Of a DNA stretch of 28,029 nt, positions 1-7,146 are shown piece after piece; the stretch's first letter is position 1; the number at the start of each line of letters is the position of its first letter. Location: assembly GCA_005880055.1 (NCBI GenBank), contig VBJS01000046.1, forward strand, positions 1 through 28,029. The letters run 5' to 3'. The notes under the pieces are model-generated. The model saw only the letters and a program-made list of their open reading frames with translations, searched no databases and was not told where the DNA came from. This stretch comes from Chloroflexota bacterium. Its GTDB lineage: Bacteria > Chloroflexota > Dehalococcoidia > SM23-28-2 > RBG-16-64-32. Position numbers and translations under genes: made by a program.

Positions 1-384
1 GGCGAGGTCTTCACGACTCAAGCGGGCATTCACCAGGCCGGCGTGGCGCGACAGGAGGAAGCGCCGGGCGGCTTGATTTACCTGGCCTACGACCCGCTGA
101 GCGTTGGGCGCAGGGAGGCGGAGCGCAACCTGATCGGCGCCATGTCCGGATCCGAAGGGATCGTGGCGGTGCTGAACCAGATGGCGCAACAGCGAGGCCT
201 CGAGGTTCGCTTTACGAACACGAGCCGCGTGGTAAAAGAGATCTATGACAGGGTGCAAGCCGCGTACGACGGAGAGTACGACGCGGCGACGGACAAATGG
301 CGCAATTATCGGACAACGTTCTTCACGCCCGAGGAGGTGTGGAAGATGGCCTCGATCAGCATGGGGTTGCAGGGGAGGAGCTAG
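1..384 (+). CDS. LeuA/homocitrate synthase-type acyltransferase, C-terminal part (5' end outside window)
   Basis: The reading frame is open from base 1, so only the C-terminal 127 residues are present. The segment FTTQAGIHQAGV near the start resembles the conserved SGIHQDGV loop of 2-isopropylmalate, homocitrate and citramalate synthases. The following YDPLSVGRREAERNLIGAMSG resembles their MTPESIGL...LTSRSGRAAV segment. These enzymes condense acetyl-CoA with a 2-oxoacid, using a metal held by the N-terminal TIM barrel, which lies outside the window. The tail after about residue 75 is not a clear LeuA regulatory domain and ends soon after, so a short form such as homocitrate or citramalate synthase is as likely as LeuA. 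The substrate cannot be told from this fragment. Family is fairly sure, exact enzyme is not. Confidence 0.65.
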   Translation, partial: GEVFTTQAGIHQAGVARQEEAPGGLIYLAYDPLSVGRREAERNLIGAMSGSEGIVAVLNQMAQQRGLEVRFTNTSRVVKEIYDRVQAAYDGEYDAATDKWRNYRTTFFTPEEVWKMASISMGLQGRS

Positions 385-465
385 GGCTTTGACAGCACGT
401 TGCGACTTCCCACCTGAGGAATCGCCGTTGCCGCAACCCCAAACGCCGCGCGCGGGAGCCGCCTG

Positions 466-1581
466 ATGGTCCGCTACGCCCAGGTCACCGGCTGGGGCAT
501 GTACGTGCCCTCCACTGTGATTACCAACGATGCGTTCGTGCGCATGAGGCTTGAGACGACAGACGACTGGATTACCAGCCAGACGGGCATCGAGCAGCGG
601 CGCCTCGTGAGCCACGACGAGGCGACGTCCGACATGGCTCTGAAGGCGGCGCGGGAGGCGTTGCGCGTAGCCGGCGCTCACGCCGGTGATATAGATCTCA
701 TCGTTCTGGCGACCTGCACGCCGGACCACGTGATGCCGGCCACGGCGTCGATCGTGCAGGAGCGCCTGGGCGCCCGCGACGCCGGGGCGGCCGACGTCAA
801 TGCCGCCTGCGCCGGCTTTACATATGCGCTCAGCCTGGGCGCGGCCCAGATCGAGTCCGGCCGCGCGAAACAAGTGCTGGTCATCGGCGCCGACGAGCTG
901 TCGATCCATCTCAACTGGAAGGACCGCAGCACCTGCATCCTGTTTGGCGATGGCGCAGGCGCTGTCGTCCTACGCGCCGGGAAGGAACCCGGCGTCATGT
1001 CTTCGACGATGGGGTCTGACGGCTCGGGCGCGGGCCTTCTCACCATTCCCGGTGGGTCACGGGCCCGCGTCAACGGCAACGCCGCCGCCGCCGATGGCTA
1101 CCTGCAGATGAACGGGCCGCAGATCTTCCGCTGGGCCACGCAAAAGATGAGCAACGCGGCCGAGAGGGTAATCCGCTCCTCGGGCCTCAAATCCGACCAG
1201 GTGGACCTCTTCATCCCGCACCAGGCGAACATGCGCATCATAGAGGCCACGGCCAAGCGCGTCGGCCTGGCGCCCGAACGCGTCTACGCCAACGTGGGGC
1301 GGTACGGCAACACGAGCGCGGCTTCTATCCCCATCGCGCTCTGTGAGGCGCTCGATGCAGGGATGCTGAAGGCCGGCGACAACCTGGTGCTCACGAGTTT
1401 CGGCGCCGGGCTATCCTGGGCGGCTGTCGCCCTGCGCTGGACCGTCGCGGCGCCTGCTCACCGGCCGCCGTGGGCGCCGCTTCGCCGCACGCTAGAGAGC
1501 CAGGTGGCCGCGATGCGCTCGGCGATCAAGCGGCAAGAGCGCAAAGTCCGGGCCAGCATCGACGAGCGTCTGGGCCGCTAG
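466..1581 (+). CDS. FabH-like 3-oxoacyl-ACP synthase III
   Basis: This 371-residue protein has the full ketosynthase III fold. The active-site cysteine is Cys115 (NAACAGFTYAL), the histidine is His252 (IPHQAN) and the asparagine is Asn282 (GRYGNTSAASIP), giving the Cys-His-Asn triad. Family members condense an acyl-CoA with malonyl-ACP to start fatty acid synthesis, or act on special starters in secondary pathways. Residues 326-371 form a basic, probably helical C-terminal extension beyond the usual end of about 325 residues. The ATG at 466 has a GGGAG sequence just upstream and places the first strand (RYAQVTGWGMYVP) where the family expects it. It follows the LeuA-type gene by 81 bases in the same direction. 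FabH itself or a FabH paralog are both possible, so no symbol is given. Confidence 0.88.
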   Translation: MVRYAQVTGWGMYVPSTVITNDAFVRMRLETTDDWITSQTGIEQRRLVSHDEATSDMALKAAREALRVAGAHAGDIDLIVLATCTPDHVMPATASIVQERLGARDAGAADVNAACAGFTYALSLGAAQIESGRAKQVLVIGADELSIHLNWKDRSTCILFGDGAGAVVLRAGKEPGVMSSTMGSDGSGAGLLTIPGGSRARVNGNAAAADGYLQMNGPQIFRWATQKMSNAAERVIRSSGLKSDQVDLFIPHQANMRIIEATAKRVGLAPERVYANVGRYGNTSAASIPIALCEALDAGMLKAGDNLVLTSFGAGLSWAAVALRWTVAAPAHRPPWAPLRRTLESQVAAMRSAIKRQERKVRASIDERLGR

Positions 1582-1589
1582 TAACGGTT

Positions 1590-1604
1590 GGCCGCTCAGC
1601 GGCC
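1590..1604. terminator. Hairpin between convergent genes, possible bidirectional terminator
   Basis: A perfect 7-base stem (GGCCGCT / AGCGGCC) with a one-base centre lies at the junction of the rightward ketosynthase gene and the leftward cysS-glycosyltransferase gene, overlapping the stop codon of the latter. There is no run of T on either side, so it is not a textbook intrinsic terminator. Its position between converging genes is the main support. Confidence 0.3.
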
Positions 1605-3242
1605 GGCGAGGACGAGGTCCGACCGCTTGCCCCACTTGCGCAGAAAGCGATAGAAGTTGCGCTTGCTGAGCGCATCGCGCTCCTGGGGAGGCGTCGCGTT
1701 CCAATCGACGTGCTCGTGCTTGATCAGCGGCAGGTTGGTGTCAATCACCGCGCGGTAGCCGCGGTTGCGAACGGCGAAGCTGAAGTCGAGGTCCAGGTGC
1801 CGGTAGAAGCGGTACTTCTCATCCAGCAGCCCGGCCTCGCGGACGACGTCGCGCCGAAAGGCCATGATGTACCCCTCCACGGCGTCTACGTTTCCCGATT
1901 CGATCGCTTCCTCAAACGATCTCAGGTCACCCGTCGTCACACCCCAGCGGCCGGCAATGCCGATGGTGTGGTCGTCCAGTGTGCGGGCCAGCGGCGTCAG
2001 AGCATCGCCCGTCATCTCCACGCTCGTGTCGATCAAGACCAGCACCCTGCCGCGCGCCTGGCGGAGGCTGACGTTGCGTCCGGCCGCCGTGCCGAGGAAA
2101 TGGTCGGCGTGGAAGGCTCTCGCCCGGGGTGCTTTGCTCCCGAACTCATCTATTTCGCTCCGGCAATCGTCATCAAAGCCGTTGTCGACCACGATGATCT
2201 CGGCGCGCTCCGGTAGAAAGCGGCGGACCGATTCGAGACAACGCATCAACTGAGGGCAGCCGCGCCGCGCGACGATACCCACGGAAATTTCCAGCTCAGG
2301 CTCTCTGGCTATGAGCGATTCGACGTCTTCACTGGAAGAGAGGCCCGCCTCGTGGCGCCGCCAGGCCGGCTGTGGACGCACCTGTGTGCCAGCACGGGTG
2401 TCGCGCACTTCGTAGCCGGCCTCGATCAGTTCCGCCCGTATGGGGTCCGCTTCCCGATAGCGCTTCCTGCGCCTGAGCGTTTGACGCTCCGCCACGCGTT
2501 CGCGCACCGATTCCGGCACTTCCGTTTCTGTCGCCGGCGCCGTCAATTGCAGGCCTAGCAGCCGGTCGAAGTCGGCAATGAGCTCTTGCTTAAGTTCGCC
2601 GGAAATGTCGCAGAGCGCTGCCCGCCAGGCAACGGCAGTCGCCCTCGGCAGGTTCAGATCGTCTGCTGCTGCCTGCCAGAAAGCGGCCCGCAGGCGCTCG
2701 GCCTCAGCCTTCCCGTTGCGGCTTGTGCGCCTGTCTGACTCGGACAAGGCCCCTCGCAGCCGATCGAGGCCTCTCTGCGCAGAACGAAGGGCGGACCAGG
2801 TGAAGTTGAGGCGCGCGCGGTAGTGGGCCTGAGCGCAGAGATAACGGAAGGCCAGCGGCTCGAAGCCGCGGCGTTCGATGTCCGAAAGCGTGTACACGTT
2901 GCCCGTGGATTTCGCCATCTTCAGCCCGTCGACCAACAGGTGTTGGCCGTGCATCCAGTAGCGGACGTGGCGTTGGGCGAAGGCGGCCTCGCTCTGGGCA
3001 ATCTCGTCCTCATGGTGCGGGAAGATGTTGTCGACGCCGCCGGTGTGGAAATCGATCTCTCGTCCCAGGAACGCCGCCGCCATCGCCGAGCACTCGATGT
3101 GCCAGCCGGGAAATCCCTTGCCCCACGGGCTGGGCCAGGCGAGCGTGCGGCCCGTTTCGGCGGCCTTCCACAGTGCGAAGTCCCGCTGGTCGCGCTTCAA
3201 CGGATCCGCCTCCGCACGAACGCCTTCTTCGAGGCCGGCCGC
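1596..3242 (-). CDS. cysS: Cysteinyl-tRNA synthetase C-terminal part, fused in frame to a family 2 glycosyltransferase (frameshifted from its N-terminal part)
   Basis: The frame resumes CysS at AAGLEEGVRAEAD (3242 downward), followed by KRDQRDFALWK. It then holds the zinc-binding segment (GWHIECSAM and HHEDE), the KMSKS loop in the form KMAKS (about 2918-2904), the helical anticodon domain and the usual CysS end (ADPIRAELIEAGYEVRDT, to about 2390). No stop follows. After a 25-30 residue linker, a glycosyltransferase family 2 domain begins near 2294: ISVGIVARRG, a VVDNG strand end, LIDTS at the DXD position, and HLDLDFSFAVRNRGYRA near the end. CysS charges tRNA-Cys in the cytoplasm. The glycosyltransferase part would move a sugar from an activated nucleotide sugar, acceptor unknown. 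A fusion of these two activities is odd; an unrelated gene read through a lost stop is an alternative. As the sequence stands this half is out of frame with the N-terminal half. Confidence 0.8.
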   Translation of the reverse strand, partial: AAGLEEGVRAEADPLKRDQRDFALWKAAETGRTLAWPSPWGKGFPGWHIECSAMAAAFLGREIDFHTGGVDNIFPHHEDEIAQSEAAFAQRHVRYWMHGQHLLVDGLKMAKSTGNVYTLSDIERRGFEPLAFRYLCAQAHYRARLNFTWSALRSAQRGLDRLRGALSESDRRTSRNGKAEAERLRAAFWQAAADDLNLPRATAVAWRAALCDISGELKQELIADFDRLLGLQLTAPATETEVPESVRERVAERQTLRRRKRYREADPIRAELIEAGYEVRDTRAGTQVRPQPAWRRHEAGLSSSEDVESLIAREPELEISVGIVARRGCPQLMRCLESVRRFLPERAEIIVVDNGFDDDCRSEIDEFGSKAPRARAFHADHFLGTAAGRNVSLRQARGRVLVLIDTSVEMTGDALTPLARTLDDHTIGIAGRWGVTTGDLRSFEEAIESGNVDAVEGYIMAFRRDVVREAGLLDEKYRFYRHLDLDFSFAVRNRGYRAVIDTNLPLIKHEHVDWNATPPQERDALSKRNFYRFLRKWGKRSDLVLAGR

Positions 3243-3739
3243 TTGCTGGAGACATCAAAGTACACATTCCCGCCCACCTCGTAAGCGTAGTCACGGGAGA
3301 TGAGGGTGGATGTTAGCTCGATCATTCCGTTGATGTTGTCGGAGGCCCTGGGGAAGACGTGAGCGGGCAGAATGCCGAGTTTACGCTCGTCATCGAGGAA
3401 AGCATCGGTATAAAAGGCCGCGATCTCGCGCGGCGTCTTGCCCTCTGCCAGGGCGGCGGCGATGACTTTGTCCTCGCCGCGCTCCACCATGTCCTGCCGC
3501 ATGTGTCCAACGTCCGTGATGTTCTTCACATGCGTTACGCCGTAGCCCTGCGCTTCGAGAAAGCGTCTCAACCAGTCCGCCATCAGGTATGACCGCAGGT
3601 TGCCGATGTGGGCGTAGCGATACACGGTTGGGCCGCAACTGTACATCGTCGCGCGGCCGGGCTGCAGCGGGGCGAACGGCTCTTTGGAACGGCCGAGTGT
3701 GTTAAAGACGGTTAGGACTGGGCTTCGGGACGATGACAT
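3197..3739 (-). CDS. cysS: Cysteinyl-tRNA synthetase N-terminal part (frameshifted)
   Basis: The first part of CysS: the zinc ligand Cys35 in MYSCGPTVY, the class I HIGH-type motif HIGN (residues 44-47), the Rossmann segment HVKNITDVGHM, and the conserved GNVYFDVSS. After 3245 the frame leaves the family and runs into a stop at 3197-3199. The ATG at 3739 is preferred over the longer frame beginning at 3832 because the longer one would overlap the preceding glutaredoxin-like gene and adds nothing conserved. Between FDVSS here and AAGLEEG in the other frame only two bases remain, where CysS proteins normally have about 12 residues (the YGKLSG region). A deletion of about 34 bases is inferred. 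Since cells normally need CysS, a sequence error or a second gene copy is likely. Confidence 0.8.
   Translation of the reverse strand: MSSSRSPVLTVFNTLGRSKEPFAPLQPGRATMYSCGPTVYRYAHIGNLRSYLMADWLRRFLEAQGYGVTHVKNITDVGHMRQDMVERGEDKVIAAALAEGKTPREIAAFYTDAFLDDERKLGILPAHVFPRASDNINGMIELTSTLISRDYAYEVGGNVYFDVSSKRPASKKAFVRRRIR
3243..3244 (-). other. Frameshift junction in cysS
   Basis: These two bases separate the last in-frame codons of the N-terminal part (FDVSS) from the first codons of the C-terminal part (AAGLEEG). The conserved YGKLSG-type stretch expected here is absent. A net loss of about 34 bases is inferred from family knowledge; the exact number cannot be seen. Confidence 0.7.
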
Positions 3740-3810
3740 CGCGTCTGCTGATGGACCCCAGCCATGCTTGACTGAAGGCGGGCCAACTGCCCTGCCGTTC
3801 AGCTGATCTC

Positions 3811-4023
3811 TCACCCGTGTTCCCCCTCCCAACCAATTTCTACGTCCCCATTATCCCAGAGGATTACCGGCACAGTGAAAGAGTACTTAAGAGCCTCGTC
3901 CCACCACTCGGTGCTCTCATCGACGCGCCGTTCCTCGAAGGCGATTTCCCGTTCCTGGAGGGCGGCTCGCGCCTTGTCAGAGGTGGGGCAGTTGCGCAGC
4001 GTGTAGATAATCGTCTGGCTCAT
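3811..4023 (-). CDS. Glutaredoxin-like protein, single-cysteine CPTS type
   Basis: A 70-residue protein with a thioredoxin-fold start (SQTIIYTLRNCPTSDKARAAL). The redox motif CPTS at residues 12-15 has one cysteine, as in monothiol glutaredoxins, and the TVP segment with the cis-proline is at 50-52. It is shorter than typical glutaredoxins (80-100 residues) and lacks the second half of the helix after the GG-type turn, ending in EIGWEGEHG. The ATG at 4023 has AAGGG upstream; longer frames reaching back to 4161 run into the end of the transporter gene and add unrelated residues. It lies 71 bases before cysS and 79 bases after the MATE gene, in the same direction, so co-transcription is likely. 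Its target is unknown. Confidence 0.75.
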   Translation of the reverse strand: MSQTIIYTLRNCPTSDKARAALQEREIAFEERRVDESTEWWDEALKYSFTVPVILWDNGDVEIGWEGEHG

Positions 4024-4102
4024 GGGGCGGCCCTTCGCGGCCATTCTACCATCATGAAACCACGGCGTTGCCCCGCGATTATTGACGCAAATCGTACGAC
4101 GT

Positions 4103-5488
4103 TCACACCCGTATATGCTTCCAGCGCCCCCGGCGGAAACGCAGGAACATGAGGAGGGCACGCGTGTTTATGTCCAGTACGGCACCCAGCCACGCCCCCG
4201 GAACGCCCAGGCCAAACGTAATCGCCAGGAGGTAAGCGGGCACAAGACGTACCAACCATGTTGTGCCCGCCATGATTGCGAGCACTGCGCGCGTATCGCC
4301 GGCGCCTCGCAGGGCCCCGCCCAACGTCAGGCTGATCGCGATCGCAGGGAGGGCGAAGGCGAAGATGAAGAGCAGCTTGCTGCCAATGTCCACGACTTCG
4401 TCCTCGGTTGGCCCGCCGACGAAGAGGCCGGTGATCTGCCGCCCGAAGAGCGCCATGAGGATTCCCATTATTCCCATGAAGACTAAGGCGTAGCGCATGG
4501 TTACATACGCGGACCGCTCAGCGAGGTCGGGTCTTCCCGCCCCCAGACTCTGCCCGACAAGGGCGCTGGTGGCCACGCTAAGGGCGAAACCGACGTTGAA
4601 TGTCAGCCCCTGTATGGCCAATGTCACTCCGTGTGCTGCTAGGGCGGTGGTCCCGAGGCTGGCGATGATCCGCGTGTACAGCATGAAGGCGATATTGAAT
4701 TGCACCTGCTCAACTCCGGCCGGTACACCGACGTTCAGCATTCGGCCGGCCTCTGCCGCATCAAACCGCTGGCGCAGGGGCCTCCAGTGGACACCCCTCC
4801 GGCGCAGGATGAGAACCGAGAGCACTAGCACGCAGCCGATCATGGCGCCGCCTGCAAAGCCGCCTCCGGAGCCGAGGACGTTCAGCTTTGGCGCAGGGCC
4901 CGCCCCGTTTATGAGGGTGTAGGCGATCAGGATGTTGGCGATGTTGACCAGGATGCCCGTGATCATGGGCGTCCGCGTATCGCCGGCGCCCTGTTGGGAG
5001 GCGTTCCCGGCATAGATGAGCGACCAGAACGGCATCCCCACTGAAGCGGCCTTGAGGTAAACCGTTCCCTGGTGCTTCGCCCCCTCCTCGGCGCCCAGCA
5101 TGCCAAGCCCCCAGCCGCCGAAGAACCACATGAGGAGACCAATTGCCGCTCCCCAGAGCAACGCCATGAGCAGCGCGTTGTGCAGCGTCTTCGAGGCAAG
5201 GTGGACGTCACCGGCGCCGACGCGCCGCGCAATAATCGCCGTCGAGCCGACGCCCACCGCCATCATGCCGGCCTGCGAGAACCAGAAGATCTGCCCGGCC
5301 AGCCGTACCCCGGCAAGCGCGTCCTCACCCAGGTGGCCCACCAGCGCCGTATCGACCAGCTGCACCATGGAGAAGCTGACCTGTTGCACTACCACAGGCC
5401 AGGCCAGGCGCAGCACGGAGCTAATTAGCTTCGACTCGTCGATGACGGTCGGGGCAGAAATCGTCGTTTCGACGGTTTCGCTGGACAA
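4103..5488 (-). CDS. MATE family multidrug/Na+ antiporter
   Basis: A polytopic membrane protein with about 12 hydrophobic segments in two similar halves, beginning with LRLAWPVVVQQVSFSMVQLVDTALVGHLG and repeated signatures such as QGAGDTRTPM in the first half and RGAGDTRAVL in the second. These are typical of MATE transporters, which export drugs or metabolites in exchange for Na+ or H+. The TTG at 5488 is chosen as start because AAAGG lies 7 bases upstream; a longer frame from TTG at 5551 would add 21 unconserved residues. It is the first gene of the leftward group MATE, glutaredoxin-like, cysS. The substrate cannot be predicted. Confidence 0.88.
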   Translation of the reverse strand: MSSETVETTISAPTVIDESKLISSVLRLAWPVVVQQVSFSMVQLVDTALVGHLGEDALAGVRLAGQIFWFSQAGMMAVGVGSTAIIARRVGAGDVHLASKTLHNALLMALLWGAAIGLLMWFFGGWGLGMLGAEEGAKHQGTVYLKAASVGMPFWSLIYAGNASQQGAGDTRTPMITGILVNIANILIAYTLINGAGPAPKLNVLGSGGGFAGGAMIGCVLVLSVLILRRRGVHWRPLRQRFDAAEAGRMLNVGVPAGVEQVQFNIAFMLYTRIIASLGTTALAAHGVTLAIQGLTFNVGFALSVATSALVGQSLGAGRPDLAERSAYVTMRYALVFMGIMGILMALFGRQITGLFVGGPTEDEVVDIGSKLLFIFAFALPAIAISLTLGGALRGAGDTRAVLAIMAGTTWLVRLVPAYLLAITFGLGVPGAWLGAVLDINTRALLMFLRFRRGRWKHIRV

Positions 5489-5594
5489 TGGGCAGCCTTT
5501 CGCGAACTGGGGGCGGGGACGCGTCCCATTATGGCAAAACGCGTCTGCCAATCGGAAGCACCCGGCTGCCGACGCGCCGTTCTCCCTATAACGA

Positions 5595-5622
5595 TTGACA
5601 TGCCTGGGGCGTCACTTATGAT
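5595..5622 (+). promoter_or_regulatory. Sigma-70 type promoter for the acetoacetate decarboxylase-family gene
   Basis: A perfect -35 box TTGACA (5595-5600) and a -10 box TATGAT (5617-5622) are separated by 16 bases. Transcription would start near 5629, about 25 bases before the start codon at 5655. The promoter lies in the gap between the divergent MATE gene and the rightward metabolic genes. Confidence 0.7.
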
Positions 5623-5654
5623 GAACGGCGGTAAGCTGCAGAAGGACCGCGCCC

Positions 5655-6491
5655 TTGCGCTTTGTGAAGACCCCCGACGAGATCAAGAAGATCCAGTCTG
5701 TTTACGCACGCTGCCAGTTCCTGGGCGCGCGCACTCTCTCCGTGGCGTTCGAAACAACTTCGGCCGCTGTACGAGCGCTGCTGCCGCCACCGCTCGAGCC
5801 CACCGCCGAACCCCTGGGCCTGGCTTCGATAGGAGAGGTAAGCAGCTCCAATTGCGTTGGGGCGTTCAAATCCGGCGGCCTCTTCATCCGTGCGCGTTAC
5901 CGCGATATCATCGGCAACTATTGCCTCGTCATGCCCACTTCAACCCCGGAGGCGATGACGTTCGGCCGGGAGTTGTTCGGTGAGCCACGGAAGATGGCGA
6001 AGATAATCTTCGAGCGGCAAGATGAGTTCGTCTGGGGTTCAGCCGAGCGACAGGAGGTCCGATACCTGAGTCTCAGAGGCCGTCTGACGGGGATGGCCGC
6101 TACCGGCCGCTACGAGACTTCCGACTTCTTCTTCAAATACTCGCCGCGGGCGGACGGCATCGGATTCGATTCGCCGCCGCAACTGGTGCAGGTGCTCCGG
6201 GATACGAACATCGAGGCGGCGCGGCGCGGGAGAGGCGAGCTTATCCTGCGGGACTCCCCGCATGATACAGTGGCTGATATCCCCATCACCCAGGTGATCG
6301 AGGCCGTGTATACAGAGAGCCATGTGTACAACAGCGCCAGAGTGCTATGCGAGGTAGATCCGGAGGCGTTCCTTCCGTACGCCTTCGCCAAGGCTGATGC
6401 TTTCGAAGTGGTGAACCAGGGAACGCTGCTACACGCCCAGGCTGCGCGCAAGACCCGGGCCGGCAGAGGGCAGTGGCGAAATCAGGGCTAG
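5655..6491 (+). CDS. Acetoacetate decarboxylase (ADC) family protein
   Basis: A 278-residue protein with the ADC-family layout: a Phe/Val-rich first strand, the strand NYCLVMPTSTPEAMTFGRELFGEPRKMAKI (residues 88-117), and the late segment with SPHDTVADIPI. ADC itself removes CO2 from acetoacetate through a Schiff-base lysine in a Pro-Lys-Lys motif. Here the motif reads PRK (Arg112-Lys113), so the catalytic lysine may be displaced or replaced, and another activity of this broad superfamily is possible. The TTG start at 5655 has AAGGA 8 bases upstream; a GTG at 5664 is an alternative. It is first in a set with a methyltransferase (17 bases downstream) and an FAD oxidoreductase, under a strong promoter. 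The pathway is not identified. Confidence 0.75.
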   Translation: MRFVKTPDEIKKIQSVYARCQFLGARTLSVAFETTSAAVRALLPPPLEPTAEPLGLASIGEVSSSNCVGAFKSGGLFIRARYRDIIGNYCLVMPTSTPEAMTFGRELFGEPRKMAKIIFERQDEFVWGSAERQEVRYLSLRGRLTGMAATGRYETSDFFFKYSPRADGIGFDSPPQLVQVLRDTNIEAARRGRGELILRDSPHDTVADIPITQVIEAVYTESHVYNSARVLCEVDPEAFLPYAFAKADAFEVVNQGTLLHAQAARKTRAGRGQWRNQG

Positions 6492-6508
6492 CCGCGCGGA
6501 GGTGAGCG

Positions 6509-7144
6509 ATGCCGGACGCCGAAGGACACAAATGGTTTGCTGTGGTCTGGGACCGGATGGTGAAAGCGGAGAACAGCGCGATAAGGCAGCTGCGCGATGA
6601 CACCGTGAAGGGGCTGCAGGGACGGGCCTTAGAGATCGGCTGTGGGAACGGCGCCAACTTTGCGCGGTACCCGGACTCCGTCACGGAGCTTCAGGCCACT
6701 GATCCCGACCCGTACATGCTGGAGCGGGCACGGGCGAGAGCGCACGAGCTCGGCCGGAAGATTGAGGTCCGGAAGGCGCCAGCAGAGCAGCTGCCGTATG
6801 AAGATGCATCCTTTGACGCGGTTGTGGCGACGCTTGTCCTTTGCACGGTGGCTGACCAGGCGCGGGCGTTGCTTGAGATCCGGAGGGTGCTCAAACCGGG
6901 AAGGGATCTGAGATTCTTCGAGCATGTACGGTACGAAGGTCGTCTTGCTGCCTTGATGCAGGACCTGATCAGACCCGTCTGGCGCTGGTGCGGCGCGGGC
7001 TGCCACCCGAACCGCAACACCGCCCAAGCGATTGAGGATGCCGGCTTCCGAATTACCGCACTGCGCCGCGTGACACCGGAGCCGCCGATCCCGCCGATGT
7101 GGTTCAGCCGGCCGTGCATCCAGGGCCGCGCCGCTGCACCCTAG
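6509..7144 (+). CDS. Class I SAM-dependent methyltransferase
   Basis: A 211-residue Rossmann-fold methyltransferase. Motif I is LEIGCGNG (residues 41-48) and the acidic residue binding the SAM ribose is in ATDPD. The later motifs PYEDASFDAVVATLVLC and RRVLKPG are also present. The family is the UbiE/COQ5-like group (Methyltransf_11), often found on small molecules and lipids. The start ATG has a near-perfect GGAGGT 6 bases upstream. It sits between the ADC-family gene and the FAD oxidoreductase in one direction with very short gaps. The substrate is unknown; an older name such as phospholipid methyltransferase would be a guess. Confidence 0.85.
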   Translation: MPDAEGHKWFAVVWDRMVKAENSAIRQLRDDTVKGLQGRALEIGCGNGANFARYPDSVTELQATDPDPYMLERARARAHELGRKIEVRKAPAEQLPYEDASFDAVVATLVLCTVADQARALLEIRRVLKPGRDLRFFEHVRYEGRLAALMQDLIRPVWRWCGAGCHPNRNTAQAIEDAGFRITALRRVTPEPPIPPMWFSRPCIQGRAAAP

Positions 7145-7146
7145 CC

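Noticed and set aside
389..394. TTGACA just after the first gene, upstream of the ketosynthase gene
   Set aside because: No -10 box is found 16-18 bases downstream (the sequence there is ACCTGA), so no promoter is called.
1470..2216. 248-residue rightward frame opposite the glycosyltransferase domain
   Set aside because: No recognised family and it overlaps the convincing glycosyltransferase on the other strand.
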